Of a stretch of DNA of 64,000 bases, positions 29,901-38,430 are shown one piece after another. Location of the stretch: NCBI RefSeq assembly GCF_000759445.1, contig NZ_JRMB01000004.1, positions 124,001-188,000 on the forward strand, written 5' to 3'. A program made the translations under genes and the position numbers. The DNA is from Pseudomonas lutea (lineage in GTDB: Bacteria; Pseudomonadota; Gammaproteobacteria; Pseudomonadales; Pseudomonadaceae). Each line of letters begins with the position of its first letter. Position 1 is the stretch's first letter. The notes beneath the pieces were generated by a model that ran no database searches, had not been told where the DNA came from, and worked only from the letters and a program-made list of their open reading frames with translations.

Positions 29901-32882
29901 CATGAGGCGCTGATCAGCATGCTTGATCAGGTCGCCGCCGGGCAGGACGTGCAGTCTTGTCCCGAGCGGGTGAGGGCCCTGCGCGCGTTACTCGACGAGG
30001 CGCTTGACCCCGGCGCTCTGGGTTTGATCAAAAGCGAAGGCGGGCGCGCGATCAGCATCACTGAGCTGGAAGAGGTCACGGAGCACAACGCTCAGCCTGT
30101 TCAGCCGGCCAGCGATGATTTTGATCAGGAGATCGTCGACATCTTTCTGGAAGAGGCGGTGGACATTCTCGACATCGCCGGCCCTGCCCTGCAGCGCTGG
30201 CTCGACGATCCAGACAACCCCTTGCCTTTATCATCCTTGCAGCGTGACCTGCACACCCTCAAAGGCGGCGCGCGCATGGCCGAAATCGGGCCGGTGGGCG
30301 ACCTCGGCCACGAGCTGGAATCGCTCTACGAAGGGCTGCTTGACCGGCGCTGTGGTTACTCGCCCCAACTGGCCGATCTGCTGGTGCACAGTCACGATCA
30401 TCTGTCGCTGATGCTTGAGCAGTTGCAGCATCATTCGGTGTTGAGCAGCCCAGCCTCGTTGATCGAAAAAATCCGCGAATTCCGCCAGCGCAATTGCTAC
30501 TTGCTTCCCAATGACGGCGCCACGCGCAATGTCAGTTCGATGATTCACTCGCTGGACGAGCGTGATCCGCAGCTGCTGGAAATCTTTCTCGAAGAAGCCG
30601 ACGACATTATCGAGAGCAGCAGCGCAGCGCTGGTGCGCTGGCAGGCTGACCCGCAGAACATGCTGGAAGTCCAAAACCTGCTGCGCGACTTGCACACGCT
30701 CAAGGGCGGCGCGCGCATGGTGGAAATCGCCCCCATTGGCGATCTCGCCCACGAGCTGGAAGCCTTGTACGAAGGCTTTTCGGCGGGAGCGTTAAGAAAC
30801 AGCGCGCTGCTCAATGGCCTGCTGCAGAGCGGCCATGACATGCTGGCCGACATGGTGGATGCCGTTCGCGGCTACGAGCCACTGCCCAATCCGGCGCTGT
30901 TGATCGAGAGCATCGGTCACTACACCTCATTCGGTGCGGCCCGTGAAACCGTCGAAAAACCCCAGCCGCCGACACCGGTGCAAGCCCCTGCGGCCGATCC
31001 GTCGGGCATGCCGGCCGAGGCGGAAGGCGAGCGCACCGGTCCGGAGATGATCAAGGTGCCGGCCGAGCAGCTGGAAGATCTGGCGAACCTGGCGGGCGAG
31101 ACGTCGATATTCCGAGGCCGCGTCGAGCAGCAGGTCAGTGACGCTCAGACCACGCTGGCCGAGATGGAGACGACCATCGAGCGGATGCGCGACCAACTGC
31201 GCCGGCTCGACATCGAAACCCAGGGCCGCATCCTCAGCCGCGATCATCACGTTGACCGGCATGGTTACGAAACTTTCGATCCGCTGGAAATGGACCGCCA
31301 TTCACAACTGCAACAGCTTTCGCGTGCGCTGTTTGAATCCGCATCCGACCTGATGGACCTCAAGGAAACCCTCGACACCCGTGCCCACGAGGCCGAGACC
31401 CTGTTGCTGCAACAGGCGCGCGTGAACACCGACCTCCAGGAAAGCCTGATGCGCACGCGCATGGTGCCCTTCGAGCGCATGGTGCCGCGGCTGCGTCGAA
31501 TCGTCCGCCAGGTGTCAGGCGAGTTGGACAAAAAGGTCAAGTTTGACGTCGTCAATGCTGAAGGTGAGATGGACCGCAACGTGCTCGAACGCATGGTCGC
31601 GCCGCTGGAGCATATGCTGCGCAACGCCATTGATCACGGCCTGGAAAGTGTCGAAGAGCGCCTGGCCGCCGGTAAGCCCGAGTGGGGGCATATCACACTG
31701 AGCCTGGCCCATGAAGGTGGCGATATCGTCATCGAGATGCGCGACGACGGCGCGGGTGTTGACTTCGAGGCCGTGCGGCGCAAGGCGATCAAGCGCGGCA
31801 TGATCAGTCCGGACGCCGAGCTGAGCGAACACGACATTCTTCAATTCATTCTGCGGGCAGGGTTTTCCACCGCCGAGAACATCACGCAGATTTCCGGCCG
31901 CGGCGTCGGTATGGACGTTGTGCATGCCGAGGTCAAAGACCTGGGTGGTTCGATGGTGATCGATTCAACGGCGGGAGAGGGCGCGCGTTTCCGTATCCGC
32001 TTGCCGTTCTCGGTGTCGGTCAACCGTGCGTTGATGGTGCAGTGTGGCGAGGAGCAATACGCCGTGCCGTTGAACAGTATCGAAGGCATCGTGCGCGTGA
32101 TGCCCGGCGAGCTGGAAGCCTGCTACCGATCCACGCCGCCGCGTTACGAGTACAGCGGGCGAACCTACGAACTGCGCTATCTGGGGGAGCTGCTTAACAA
32201 TGGTCAGCCACCGAAACTGAGTGGTCAGGCCCAGACCCAACCACTGCCGGTTCTGCTCGTTCACGTCCATGATCAATGGATTGCGGTGCAGGTAGACGCG
32301 CTCGCCGGCTCGCGGGAAATCGTAGTCAAAAACCTCGGTCCGCAGTTTTCCGCTATTCCGGGGATCGCGGGCGCGACCATTCTGGGTGATGGCCGCGTGG
32401 TGCTCATTCTCGACCTGTTTGCGCATATCCGCCGCTTCCACGCCAATTTGCTTGCATTGCAGTTTGCCGGTCAGGTGCCGGTGCGTTACGTCGAACCCGA
32501 ACAGGCGCGGCCACTGCTGGTCATGGTGGTGGATGACTCCGTGACGGTACGCAAGGTGACCGGGCGCTTGCTGGAGCGCAACGGCATGAGCGTGTTGACG
32601 GCCAAGGATGGAATTGATGCCCTGGCCCTCCTGCAGGAGCACACCCCTGACGTGATGCTGCTGGACATCGAGATGCCGCGCATGGACGGCTTCGAGGTCG
32701 TCACTAAACTGCGCAGCGATGAGGCGCTGAAGCATTTGCCGATCATCATGATTACCTCGCGATCAGGTCAGAAGCACCGTGACCATGCCATGGCCCTGGG
32801 CGTGAACGAGTACATGAGCAAGCCTTATCAGGAAGCCGCTTTGCTTGAAAGCATTGCCCGCTGGAGCCACGCGCATGTCTGA
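26904..32882 (+). CDS. chpA: Hybrid histidine kinase ChpA (PilL), CheA-like with multiple Hpt domains
   Basis: Kinase of the pilus chemosensory system, 1992 residues against about 2,470 in P. aeruginosa. An Hpt-like His lies in HQVHGSLQMIE (about His52); four canonical Hpt motifs HTLKG occur near residues 669, 810, 1116 and 1262. Then come a dimerisation region, the HATPase (HMLRNAIDHGLES about 1572; RGVGMDVV about 1669), a CheW domain (about 1710-1860) and a C-terminal receiver (VMLLDIEMPRMDG, about 1920). It shares its last eight bases with chpC. Confidence 0.96.
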   Translation: MADRHDYVALEWVKGEIAETLTGAREALDTFAARPDDMAAMDACLDLIHQVHGSLQMIEFYGAALFAEEIEQLALALKQGHVAQENEAIKLLGQAMTQLPVYLERVHSARRDLPLVVLPLLNDLRSARGESLLSETSLFSPQLLSVAPLDAEALAERDSPELPAKLRKLRQTLQTALVGLLRDQDVQTQLGYMSKVFARLETVCEDAPLEPLWRIASALVETMAAGNFANSPALRSLFKDADKELKRLLEQGIEGINQPAPDELLKSLLFYIAKSDSEAQKMTALKDQYALGDALPHSAMVAEERARMAGPDRDAMRSVIVALCDELVRTKERLDVFVRGNRQHVSELTALLPPLRQIADTLAVLGFGQPRKVIIDQMSVVQGMAQGQRAPDDATLLDVAGALLYVESTLAGMAGTVNQSSPEESRLPTTDLSQIHQLVIKEARIVLQQAKDVIDDYVDGELDRARLQPLSEQLVQVRGALAMIPLTRASGLLAGCNEYIIEHLLVDDARPATSHLDHLADVIIGVEYYLERMGEDPEAPGEHVLDLAQESLARLGYSPAPEALEVPVLEEVISEQELQALHERQALVSPSQTIAQVLASPLSAVNPPARNMPTSLLPPPKGEQAIDEELREVFLEETDEMLEALGEYVPRWHADPGNLSALSEIRRAFHTLKGSGRMVRALILGELAWSVENLLNRVLEGSVESDARVQQLLADVRALLPEVIRDFAEDNQRQRDDVDQLAAQAHALAQGQAGEIESARRPDDEAGFDPQLLEIFRQEARTHLNTVGRYLDAAQDAAAPIFSDDLLRALHTLKGSAYMAGVLPIAELASPLDQLVREYKANLIAVGQPEIDLLRAAEPLFIKGLAQLTVDPLMPIEGAAALIEQAHQLIDQGMADALSADSNGLRTRRDPQLIASFLAEGMDILLDADTLLKDWRQHPGQRQELNALLDELTTLGHGAHMAGLPQVDELCEALLDLYGAVEESSLVVSERFFDEAESAHEALISMLDQVAAGQDVQSCPERVRALRALLDEALDPGALGLIKSEGGRAISITELEEVTEHNAQPVQPASDDFDQEIVDIFLEEAVDILDIAGPALQRWLDDPDNPLPLSSLQRDLHTLKGGARMAEIGPVGDLGHELESLYEGLLDRRCGYSPQLADLLVHSHDHLSLMLEQLQHHSVLSSPASLIEKIREFRQRNCYLLPNDGATRNVSSMIHSLDERDPQLLEIFLEEADDIIESSSAALVRWQADPQNMLEVQNLLRDLHTLKGGARMVEIAPIGDLAHELEALYEGFSAGALRNSALLNGLLQSGHDMLADMVDAVRGYEPLPNPALLIESIGHYTSFGAARETVEKPQPPTPVQAPAADPSGMPAEAEGERTGPEMIKVPAEQLEDLANLAGETSIFRGRVEQQVSDAQTTLAEMETTIERMRDQLRRLDIETQGRILSRDHHVDRHGYETFDPLEMDRHSQLQQLSRALFESASDLMDLKETLDTRAHEAETLLLQQARVNTDLQESLMRTRMVPFERMVPRLRRIVRQVSGELDKKVKFDVVNAEGEMDRNVLERMVAPLEHMLRNAIDHGLESVEERLAAGKPEWGHITLSLAHEGGDIVIEMRDDGAGVDFEAVRRKAIKRGMISPDAELSEHDILQFILRAGFSTAENITQISGRGVGMDVVHAEVKDLGGSMVIDSTAGEGARFRIRLPFSVSVNRALMVQCGEEQYAVPLNSIEGIVRVMPGELEACYRSTPPRYEYSGRTYELRYLGELLNNGQPPKLSGQAQTQPLPVLLVHVHDQWIAVQVDALAGSREIVVKNLGPQFSAIPGIAGATILGDGRVVLILDLFAHIRRFHANLLALQFAGQVPVRYVEPEQARPLLVMVVDDSVTVRKVTGRLLERNGMSVLTAKDGIDALALLQEHTPDVMLLDIEMPRMDGFEVVTKLRSDEALKHLPIIMITSRSGQKHRDHAMALGVNEYMSKPYQEAALLESIARWSHAHV

Positions 32883-33363
32883 TACCAACACGCAGACCGC
32901 ACGCCTGACCAGCCTGACCGGGTTACTCATCCCGCTCAGCGACCGGCATCTGTTGTTGCCCAACGTCGCGGTCGCCGAACTGATTGACTACCAGGACAGC
33001 GTTGCTGATCCCTCGGCACCCAAGTGGTACCTGGGACCAATCAATTGGCGGCATCGCAGCTTGCCGCTGCTCAGCTTCGAAGCCGCCTGTGGCAGCCGCG
33101 CCCGCGTGGGCGGACGTGCACGCATCGTCGTCCTCAACGCCCTTGGCGGCCGGCCGGACCTGAAATTCATTGCCTTGCTGACACAGGGCATTCCGCGCTC
33201 CTGCAAACTCGACAGCCAACTCAGCTACGTCGACGTGCCGCTGACCGAGCTGGAACTGGCTGCGGTGCAGGTAGGCGACACCGTTGCGAATATCCCGGAC
33301 CTTGTGGCGCTGGAGGAGTGGTTGGTGGATGCGGGGCTGGTGCAGATGACGCCGAATCTGTAA
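32875..33363 (+). CDS. chpC: CheW-like protein ChpC
   Basis: Second coupling protein, 162 residues from MSDTNTQTARL. CheW features: SGLLIPLSDRHLLLPNVAVAEL-like first strands, WYLGPINWRHRSLPLLSFE and IVVLNALGG. It overlaps chpA by eight bases. In P. aeruginosa chpB (methylesterase) lies between chpA and chpC and is absent here, so no adaptation enzyme is encoded in the operon. Last gene before the accessory block. Confidence 0.9.
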   Translation: MSDTNTQTARLTSLTGLLIPLSDRHLLLPNVAVAELIDYQDSVADPSAPKWYLGPINWRHRSLPLLSFEAACGSRARVGGRARIVVLNALGGRPDLKFIALLTQGIPRSCKLDSQLSYVDVPLTELELAAVQVGDTVANIPDLVALEEWLVDAGLVQMTPNL

Positions 33364-33495
33364 GAGATTTTCCCTTGCTCAACTGTCACACCGGCTTGCG
33401 CCAGATACAGCGCCCGTGGGAGTGGCCGGGGTGGCGCTTTACTTGCTCACGAAGACCGCATTTCAGCCGCTGAAGATTTGGCGGCCGTCCCGGCC

Positions 33496-33521
33496 TATTC
33501 GCGAGCAAGCTCGCTCCCACA
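33496..33521. repeat. Single REP-like element
   Basis: TATTCGCGAGCAAGCTCGCTCCCACA, given here as its location: a GCGAGCAAGCTCGC core with the CTCCCACA end. One half only, no inverted partner. Confidence 0.65.
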
Positions 33522-33535
33522 TGAGCGGCGCGCTG

Positions 33536-33814
33536 TCATCGATCCATGCTGTGATGCAGAACCCTCAAGACCTGCACCTGATCCCCCTTTACCCGATACG
33601 GCGCCGCATACGGGTATCGACCTAACACCAGCTCCCTGACGCCCGGGAATTCCGATCGCCGGCCCAGCCCACTAAACGTCCTCAATGACTCCAACTCACC
33701 AAGCACGTCAATCACGATTCGGTTGGCGACTACCGAGCCGCATATCGTCGCGTAATATTCATGTATGCCCTCTAGATCACTCTGAGCCTTGTCAGTCAGG
33801 GCTATTGTCAGCAC
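33536..33814 (-). CDS. RelE/ParE family toxin of a type II toxin-antitoxin pair
   Basis: 92 residues. ParE/RelE-like pattern: DKAQSDLEGIHEYYA near the N-terminus, GLGRRSEFPGVRELVLGRYPYAAPYRV in the middle, and VQVLRVLHH at the end. ParE types poison gyrase and RelE types cleave mRNA at the ribosome; the sequence suggests ParE more than RelE but does not prove it. It overlaps the antitoxin gene by 23 bases, giving the usual antitoxin-first order on this strand. Confidence 0.85.
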   Translation of the reverse strand: MLTIALTDKAQSDLEGIHEYYATICGSVVANRIVIDVLGELESLRTFSGLGRRSEFPGVRELVLGRYPYAAPYRVKGDQVQVLRVLHHSMDR

Positions 33815-34040
33815 GCTTCACCCATCCAGCTCGCACAGATTCGATGTCAGTAAGATTTCCTGCTTCGGCATCCGCAATGCCGTCAGAAATATCCCTTATC
33901 TGGCGCATCTCGGATTCCAGGTAACGGCTCAACGCCTGCTGGAGGTGGTATTGCCGATCACGCCCAGTGGCGCTGGCCAACTGATCCAGTGTTTGCACCG
34001 TTTCTTGATCGGCTTGGAATGACAGGGCCGTCGATGACAT
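33792..34040 (-). CDS. Ribbon-helix-helix type antitoxin
   Basis: 82 residues from MSSTALSFQADQETVQTLDQ. The N-terminal beta strand plus LDQLASATGRDRQYHLQQALSRYLES matches the RHH (CopG/ParD) fold, and the acidic C-terminal tail would bind the toxin. The start is fixed by GGAG seven bases upstream; a 33-codon in-frame extension is unlikely. RHH antitoxins usually repress their own operon. Confidence 0.85.
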   Translation of the reverse strand: MSSTALSFQADQETVQTLDQLASATGRDRQYHLQQALSRYLESEMRQIRDISDGIADAEAGNLTDIESVRAGWVKRADNSPD

Positions 34041-34059
34041 GTGATCTCCATGGGCTCGA

Positions 34060-34078
34060 AAAGCGTAAATATCGCTTT
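34060..34078. promoter_or_regulatory. Candidate operator of the toxin-antitoxin pair
   Basis: Inverted repeat AAAGCG-TAAATAT-CGCTTT, 20 bases upstream of the antitoxin start. A second copy of the half-site TATCGCTTT occurs near 34199-34207. Spacing and AT-rich centre fit an RHH-protein operator, inferred only from position. Confidence 0.4.
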
Positions 34079-34228
34079 CCAAGGTAGGAGTCTGGGTCGA
34101 AAAAGGCAATTCAGGTACTTGCGACATTGGGGTTCGCACCTCCGTTTTGTGAAGCAGGCAGTTTAATCAGTTGACTCAGGTTGATTGCGGTACATGTATA
34201 TCGCTTTGCTCCCCAATCCCTTCTGGAC

Positions 34229-34294
34229 GATGAGCCGAATAACCCGCATATTCGGCTCATCCCGTGAGCCGAATGGGATTGCTAATCGGCTCAC
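34229..34294. promoter_or_regulatory. Two adjacent palindromes upstream of the Fic gene
   Basis: First palindrome: 13-bp perfect arms GATGAGCCGAATA (34229-34241) and complement (34249-34261). Second: 9-bp perfect arms GTGAGCCGA (34264-34272) and complement (34286-34294). Both share the half-site TGAGCCGAA. They end 18 bases before the Fic start, so they look like tandem operators for autoregulation. Confidence 0.65.
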
Positions 34295-34312
34295 ACCCCT
34301 CCGAGGCGTCCC

Positions 34313-35530
34313 GTGAAACAATCAAGAATCTGGATCTGGCAGCGCCCTAAATGGCCGTCATTTTCCTGGGATGTAGATGCCATTTCACCTCTCTTGCGCG
34401 CCTGTACGCGCACCCAGGGCCAATTGCTGGGGATGATTGGGGCGTCAGGGACTGACGCGAATGTCGAGCGCGAGCTGGATGCGTTGCTGCAGAACGTCAT
34501 TACCTCATCGGCCATCGAAGGTGAACAGCTGAACGTGGGGTCGGTGCGTTCTTCTCTGGCAAAGCGGCTCGGGCTCGACTGCGATGAACGCGTGACTGCG
34601 CGCAGTGAAGGTCTGGCGGAGCTGATGCTCGATGCCATCCAGCAACACGACGCGCCGCTGACGTTTGAACGGCTGATGCACTGGCATCGGTTGTTGCTCC
34701 CTGAGCCGAGCGGCCTGACGGCTTACCCCATCCGGGTCGGGATGCTTAGACGGCCTGAGCCCATGCAGGTCGTGTCGGGTCGTATCGACCGGCCCGTGGT
34801 GCATTTCGAGGCCCCTGCTCGCGAAGGCCTGGAGCAAAAGCTTGATGGCTTTTTTTACTGGTTCAACAGCAGTCGCGCCGATCCCACCCTCGACCCGCTG
34901 ATCCGCGCGGGCATCGCGCATTTGTGGCTCGTGACGCTGCACCCCTTCGACGATGGCAACGGACGCCTGGCCCGTGTAATCACGGATCTGGCCATGGCCC
35001 AAGGCGAACATCAGGCCATACGCTTTTACGCCATGTCCGCGAGCATCCTCTTCCGCCGTCAGGACTACTACCGAATTCTGGAACGGACCCAGCGTGGCGA
35101 ACTGAACATCACCGAGTGGCTCGTCTGGTTTTTACAGACCCTGCTCCACACGCTTGAGCTGGCCATACAGCGTATCGAGCGAGTGCTGGCGAAGGCTGGA
35201 TTCTGGCAAGCCCATCGGGATGACGGGCTATCTCCCGAACAGACCAAGGTGCTCAATCGGTTATTGAATGGCGACCTGTTGTCGGAGAAGCCCGACGCGG
35301 GTTTTACCGGTGGCATCAGCGCCGCTCAATACCAGGCAGTCGCCAAAGTCAGTAAGCCACCGCCACCCGGCATCTTCATGACCTTGTGGAAAAAAGCTGC
35401 CTACTCAAACTCCCGGGCGGAGGGCGCAGCACGCGCTATCAAATCAACTGGCCTGCGTGATCGTTACTCTCAGCGTAACGATTGCCCCGTCTGCTTGATT
35501 GATGCTTCACCGGAAGCCCTCCTAATCTGA
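34313..35530 (+). pseudogene. Fic/DUF4172 family protein with frameshifted C-terminal winged helix
   Basis: Reads 405 residues from a GTG with GAGG upstream. DUF4172 start IWIWQRPKWPSFSW; intramolecular inhibitory motif SSAIEG (about 65-70), matching (S/T)xxxE(G/N); catalytic HPFDDGNGRLAR (about 210). From about 35356 the frame is wrong: restoring one G gives KVSKATATRHLHDLVEKS and ends RSTRYQINWPA at a TGA at 35458-35460, the expected family winged helix. As it stands the protein keeps the Fic domain, which AMPylates targets, but has about 57 aberrant C-terminal residues. It could also be a sequencing error. Confidence 0.85.
35460..35482. promoter_or_regulatory. Palindrome upstream of mdcA, candidate regulator site
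   Basis: ATCGTTAC-TCTCAGC-GTAACGAT, perfect 8-bp arms, 76 bases before the mdcA ATG. There is no T-run, so it is not a terminator. LysR proteins bind T-N11-A dyads and MdcR is encoded at the end of this cluster. Assignment to MdcR is inference. Confidence 0.45.
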
Positions 35531-35558
35531 CCCACGACAGCGAACTCGTGGAGTCAGC

Positions 35559-37235
35559 ATGACCACAACAACCAAACTTGACCCGCGCTGGTCGCGTCGT
35601 CGCACTGAAAAGCTGCGACGGCTCGACCTGGTGCGTTCCTTCGCCGATGGCGTTGTACTGCCCACCGACAAGATTGTTGCCGCGCTTGAGGCGTTGATCG
35701 CACCGGGTGATCGCGTGGTGCTTGAAGGCAACAACCAGAAGCAGGCTGATTTCCTCTCACGCTCGCTGGTCAAGGCAGATCCCGGCAAGCTCCACGATCT
35801 GCACATGATCATGCCCAGCGTCGGCCGTGCCGAGCATCTGGATCTGTTCGAACGCGGCATCGCCCGCAAGCTGGACTTTTCTTTCGCCGGCACGCAGAGC
35901 CTGCGCATCAGTCAGTTGCTGGAAGACGGACTGCTGGAAATCGGCGCGATTCATACCTACATCGAGCTTTACTCCCGGTTGCTGGTCGACCTCATTCCCA
36001 ACGTGGTGCTCTCGGCCGGCTTCATGGCCGACCGAGCCGGCAACATCTACACCGGCGCCAGTACCGAAGACACACCCGCGTTGATCGAACCCGCTGCGTT
36101 CAGCGATGGCATCGTCATTGTCCAGGTCAACCAGTTGGTGGACGACGTGAGCGACCTGCCACGCGTGGACATCCCGGCGTCGTGGGTGGACTTCGTGGTC
36201 GTGGCGGATAAGCCGTTTTACATTGAGCCGTTGTTCACTCGCGACCCGCGCCACATCAAGCCGGTGCACGTGTTGATGGCGATGATGGCGATTCGCGGGA
36301 TCTACGAGAAACACAACGTTCAGTCGCTCAATCACGGCATCGGCTTCAATACCGCGGCCATCGAGCTGATCCTGCCGACCTACGGCGAGTCGCTGGGCCT
36401 CAAGGGCAAAATCTGCCGAAACTGGACGCTGAATCCGCATCCGACACTCATTCCTGCCATCGAAAGCGGCTGGGTCGAAAGCGTGCACTGCTTCGGCACT
36501 GAATTGGGCATGGAGAATTACATTGCCGCGAGGCCAGACGTGTTCTTCACCGGACACGACGGCTCGATGCGCTCCAACCGGATGATGTGCCAGTTGGCCG
36601 GGCAGTACGCCGTGGATCTGTTCATCGGTGCCACGCTGCAAGTCGACGGCGATGGCCATTCCTCTACCGTCACGCGCGGGCGACTTGCCGGCTTCGGTGG
36701 TGCGCCAAACATGGGCCACGACCCGCGCGGCCGACGTCATGCCACCCCGGCCTGGCTGGACATGCGCCAGCAAAGCGGCGACGGACCTGATGCCTATCTT
36801 GAGCGCGGTAAAAAGCTTGTCGTGCAAATGGTCGAGACCTTCCAGGAAGGCGGCAAACCGACCTTCGTCGAAACCCTCGACGCCGTGGAAGTCGCGAAAA
36901 AGAGCGGCATGCCGCTGGCGCCGATCATGATCTACGGCGACGACGTGACCCATCTGCTGACCGAAGAAGGCATCGCGTACCTGTACAAAGCGCGCAGCCT
37001 GGAGGAGCGTCAGGCGATGATCGCTGCTGTCGCGGGAGTGACCTCCATCGGCATGCGGCATAACCCTAAAGACACCGCTCGCATGCGCCGCGAAGGCCTG
37101 ATCGCACTGCCCGAAGATCTGGGCATTCGCAGGACCGACGCCAGTCGTGAACTGCTCGCAGCCAAGAGCGTCGCCGAGCTGGTGGAGTGGTCCGGTGGCC
37201 TCTACAGCCCTCCGCCAAAATTCAGGAGCTGGTGA
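35559..37235 (+). CDS. mdcA: Malonate decarboxylase alpha subunit (acetyl-S-ACP:malonate ACP transferase)
   Basis: 558 residues. It transfers the acyl carrier protein from acetate to malonate, the first step of the biotin-independent decarboxylase cycle. The sequence follows the MdcA family throughout, for example [37 protein letters not shown] and the glycine-rich [26 protein letters not shown] segment. First gene of mdcABCDEGH-madLM; its TGA overlaps the mdcB ATG (TGATG). Confidence 0.96.
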   Translation: MTTTTKLDPRWSRRRTEKLRRLDLVRSFADGVVLPTDKIVAALEALIAPGDRVVLEGNNQKQADFLSRSLVKADPGKLHDLHMIMPSVGRAEHLDLFERGIARKLDFSFAGTQSLRISQLLEDGLLEIGAIHTYIELYSRLLVDLIPNVVLSAGFMADRAGNIYTGASTEDTPALIEPAAFSDGIVIVQVNQLVDDVSDLPRVDIPASWVDFVVVADKPFYIEPLFTRDPRHIKPVHVLMAMMAIRGIYEKHNVQSLNHGIGFNTAAIELILPTYGESLGLKGKICRNWTLNPHPTLIPAIESGWVESVHCFGTELGMENYIAARPDVFFTGHDGSMRSNRMMCQLAGQYAVDLFIGATLQVDGDGHSSTVTRGRLAGFGGAPNMGHDPRGRRHATPAWLDMRQQSGDGPDAYLERGKKLVVQMVETFQEGGKPTFVETLDAVEVAKKSGMPLAPIMIYGDDVTHLLTEEGIAYLYKARSLEERQAMIAAVAGVTSIGMRHNPKDTARMRREGLIALPEDLGIRRTDASRELLAAKSVAELVEWSGGLYSPPPKFRSW

Positions 37236-38128
37236 TGCGCGCGCATAAATTCGATGTCGCACTCAGCGCCCCCGCCGGATCGGCGTTGCTGTCGGACCGA
37301 CTGGCTGATCTGGCAGTCGACGCACTGATTGATGAAGCCGATCTTTCACCGAAACCGGCGCTGGTGGATCGCCGCAGCAGCGGCGCCCACACCGATCTTC
37401 ATTTGGGCCTGATGCACGCCTCAGCGTTGTCGTTGTGGCCTGCGTTCAAGGAGATGGCCGATGCTGCCACTTCCATTGGCGACGTCAACCCGCAGCTGCG
37501 TGAAACCATTGGGCGCTTTGGTCGCGAAGGCGAAGCAGCGATGCTGCGCACCACTCACGGGGTCAACACCCATCGCGGGGCAATCTGGGCGCTGGGTTTG
37601 CTGGTCACCGCGGCGGCGCTGAATCCTGATGATCTTTCGTCTGCCGGGCTGTGCCAGCGTGCAGCGCATCTGGCGTCGATCAGCGATCGTCATCAGCCCG
37701 TCACCCTCAGTCATGGCCGAGCCGTTACGCAAAAGTACGGCGCGAAAGGTGCGCGGGAGCAAGCGCAGATGGGCTTTCCTGCCGTGACCCAGGCCGGGTT
37801 GCCGCAGCTCGCACGCAGTCGCGCCGCCGGGCATGGCGAACAGAACGCACGACTGGATGCCCTGCTGGCGATCATGAGCACGCTGACCGACACCTGTGTG
37901 TTGCATCGGGCGGGTGAAGAAGGTCTGCACGCCATGCACAACGGCGCGCAGCAGGTGCTGGCCGCAGGCGGCAGCGCAACCCTGGGCGGGCGACGCGCGC
38001 TGAACCAGCTCGATCAACGCTTGTTGAGCCTGAATGCCTCACCCGGTGGCGCGGCCGATTTGCTGGCCGCTTGCCTGTTTATCGATAGCCTTGAGCCTGC
38101 GCTCGGCGATGTGATGAGGAATATCTGA
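37235..38128 (+). CDS. mdcB: Triphosphoribosyl-dephospho-CoA synthase MdcB
   Basis: CitG-like enzyme of 297 residues that makes the prosthetic-group precursor 2'-(5''-triphosphoribosyl)-3'-dephospho-CoA from ATP and dephospho-CoA. It shows the CitG/MdcB hallmark [13 protein letters not shown] and [15 protein letters not shown]. The start overlapping the mdcA stop is preferred over an upstream codon inside mdcA. Product is consumed by MdcG. Confidence 0.94.
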   Translation: MRAHKFDVALSAPAGSALLSDRLADLAVDALIDEADLSPKPALVDRRSSGAHTDLHLGLMHASALSLWPAFKEMADAATSIGDVNPQLRETIGRFGREGEAAMLRTTHGVNTHRGAIWALGLLVTAAALNPDDLSSAGLCQRAAHLASISDRHQPVTLSHGRAVTQKYGAKGAREQAQMGFPAVTQAGLPQLARSRAAGHGEQNARLDALLAIMSTLTDTCVLHRAGEEGLHAMHNGAQQVLAAGGSATLGGRRALNQLDQRLLSLNASPGGAADLLAACLFIDSLEPALGDVMRNI

Positions 38129-38130
38129 TC

Positions 38131-38430
38131 ATGGAAACCCTGTCTTTTGAATTTCCAGCCGGGCAGCCGCCTTTGAACCGTGCGCTGGTGGGTTGCGTGG
38201 GCTCCGGCGATCTGGAGGTGCTCCTTGAACCGGGCCTGCCGGGCAAGCTGACGATTCAGGTGGTGACGTCGGTCAACGGCAGTTCGGCGCGCTGGGAAAA
38301 CCTGTTTCAGCGCATGTTCGAGGGGCAAACGCCTCCCGCACTGAGCATCGACATTCACGACTTCGGCGCCACACCAGGGGTGGTCCGACTGCGCCTGGAG
38401 CAAGGGTTCGAGGAGGTCGGTCATGACTGA
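38131..38430 (+). CDS. mdcC: Malonate decarboxylase acyl carrier protein (delta subunit) MdcC
   Basis: 99 residues. Carries the 2'-(5''-phosphoribosyl)-3'-dephospho-CoA arm on a serine; the expected site is Ser25 in VGCVGSGDLEVLLEP. It starts two bases after mdcB and contains the Shine-Dalgarno of mdcD in its last codons, with an eight-base overlap. Confidence 0.95.
   Translation: METLSFEFPAGQPPLNRALVGCVGSGDLEVLLEPGLPGKLTIQVVTSVNGSSARWENLFQRMFEGQTPPALSIDIHDFGATPGVVRLRLEQGFEEVGHD

Noticed and set aside
34313..35530. Intact Fic gene with a novel C-terminal domain
   Set aside because: The alternative frame reproduces the normal family ending after one inserted base, so the novel tail is an artefact of a frameshift.
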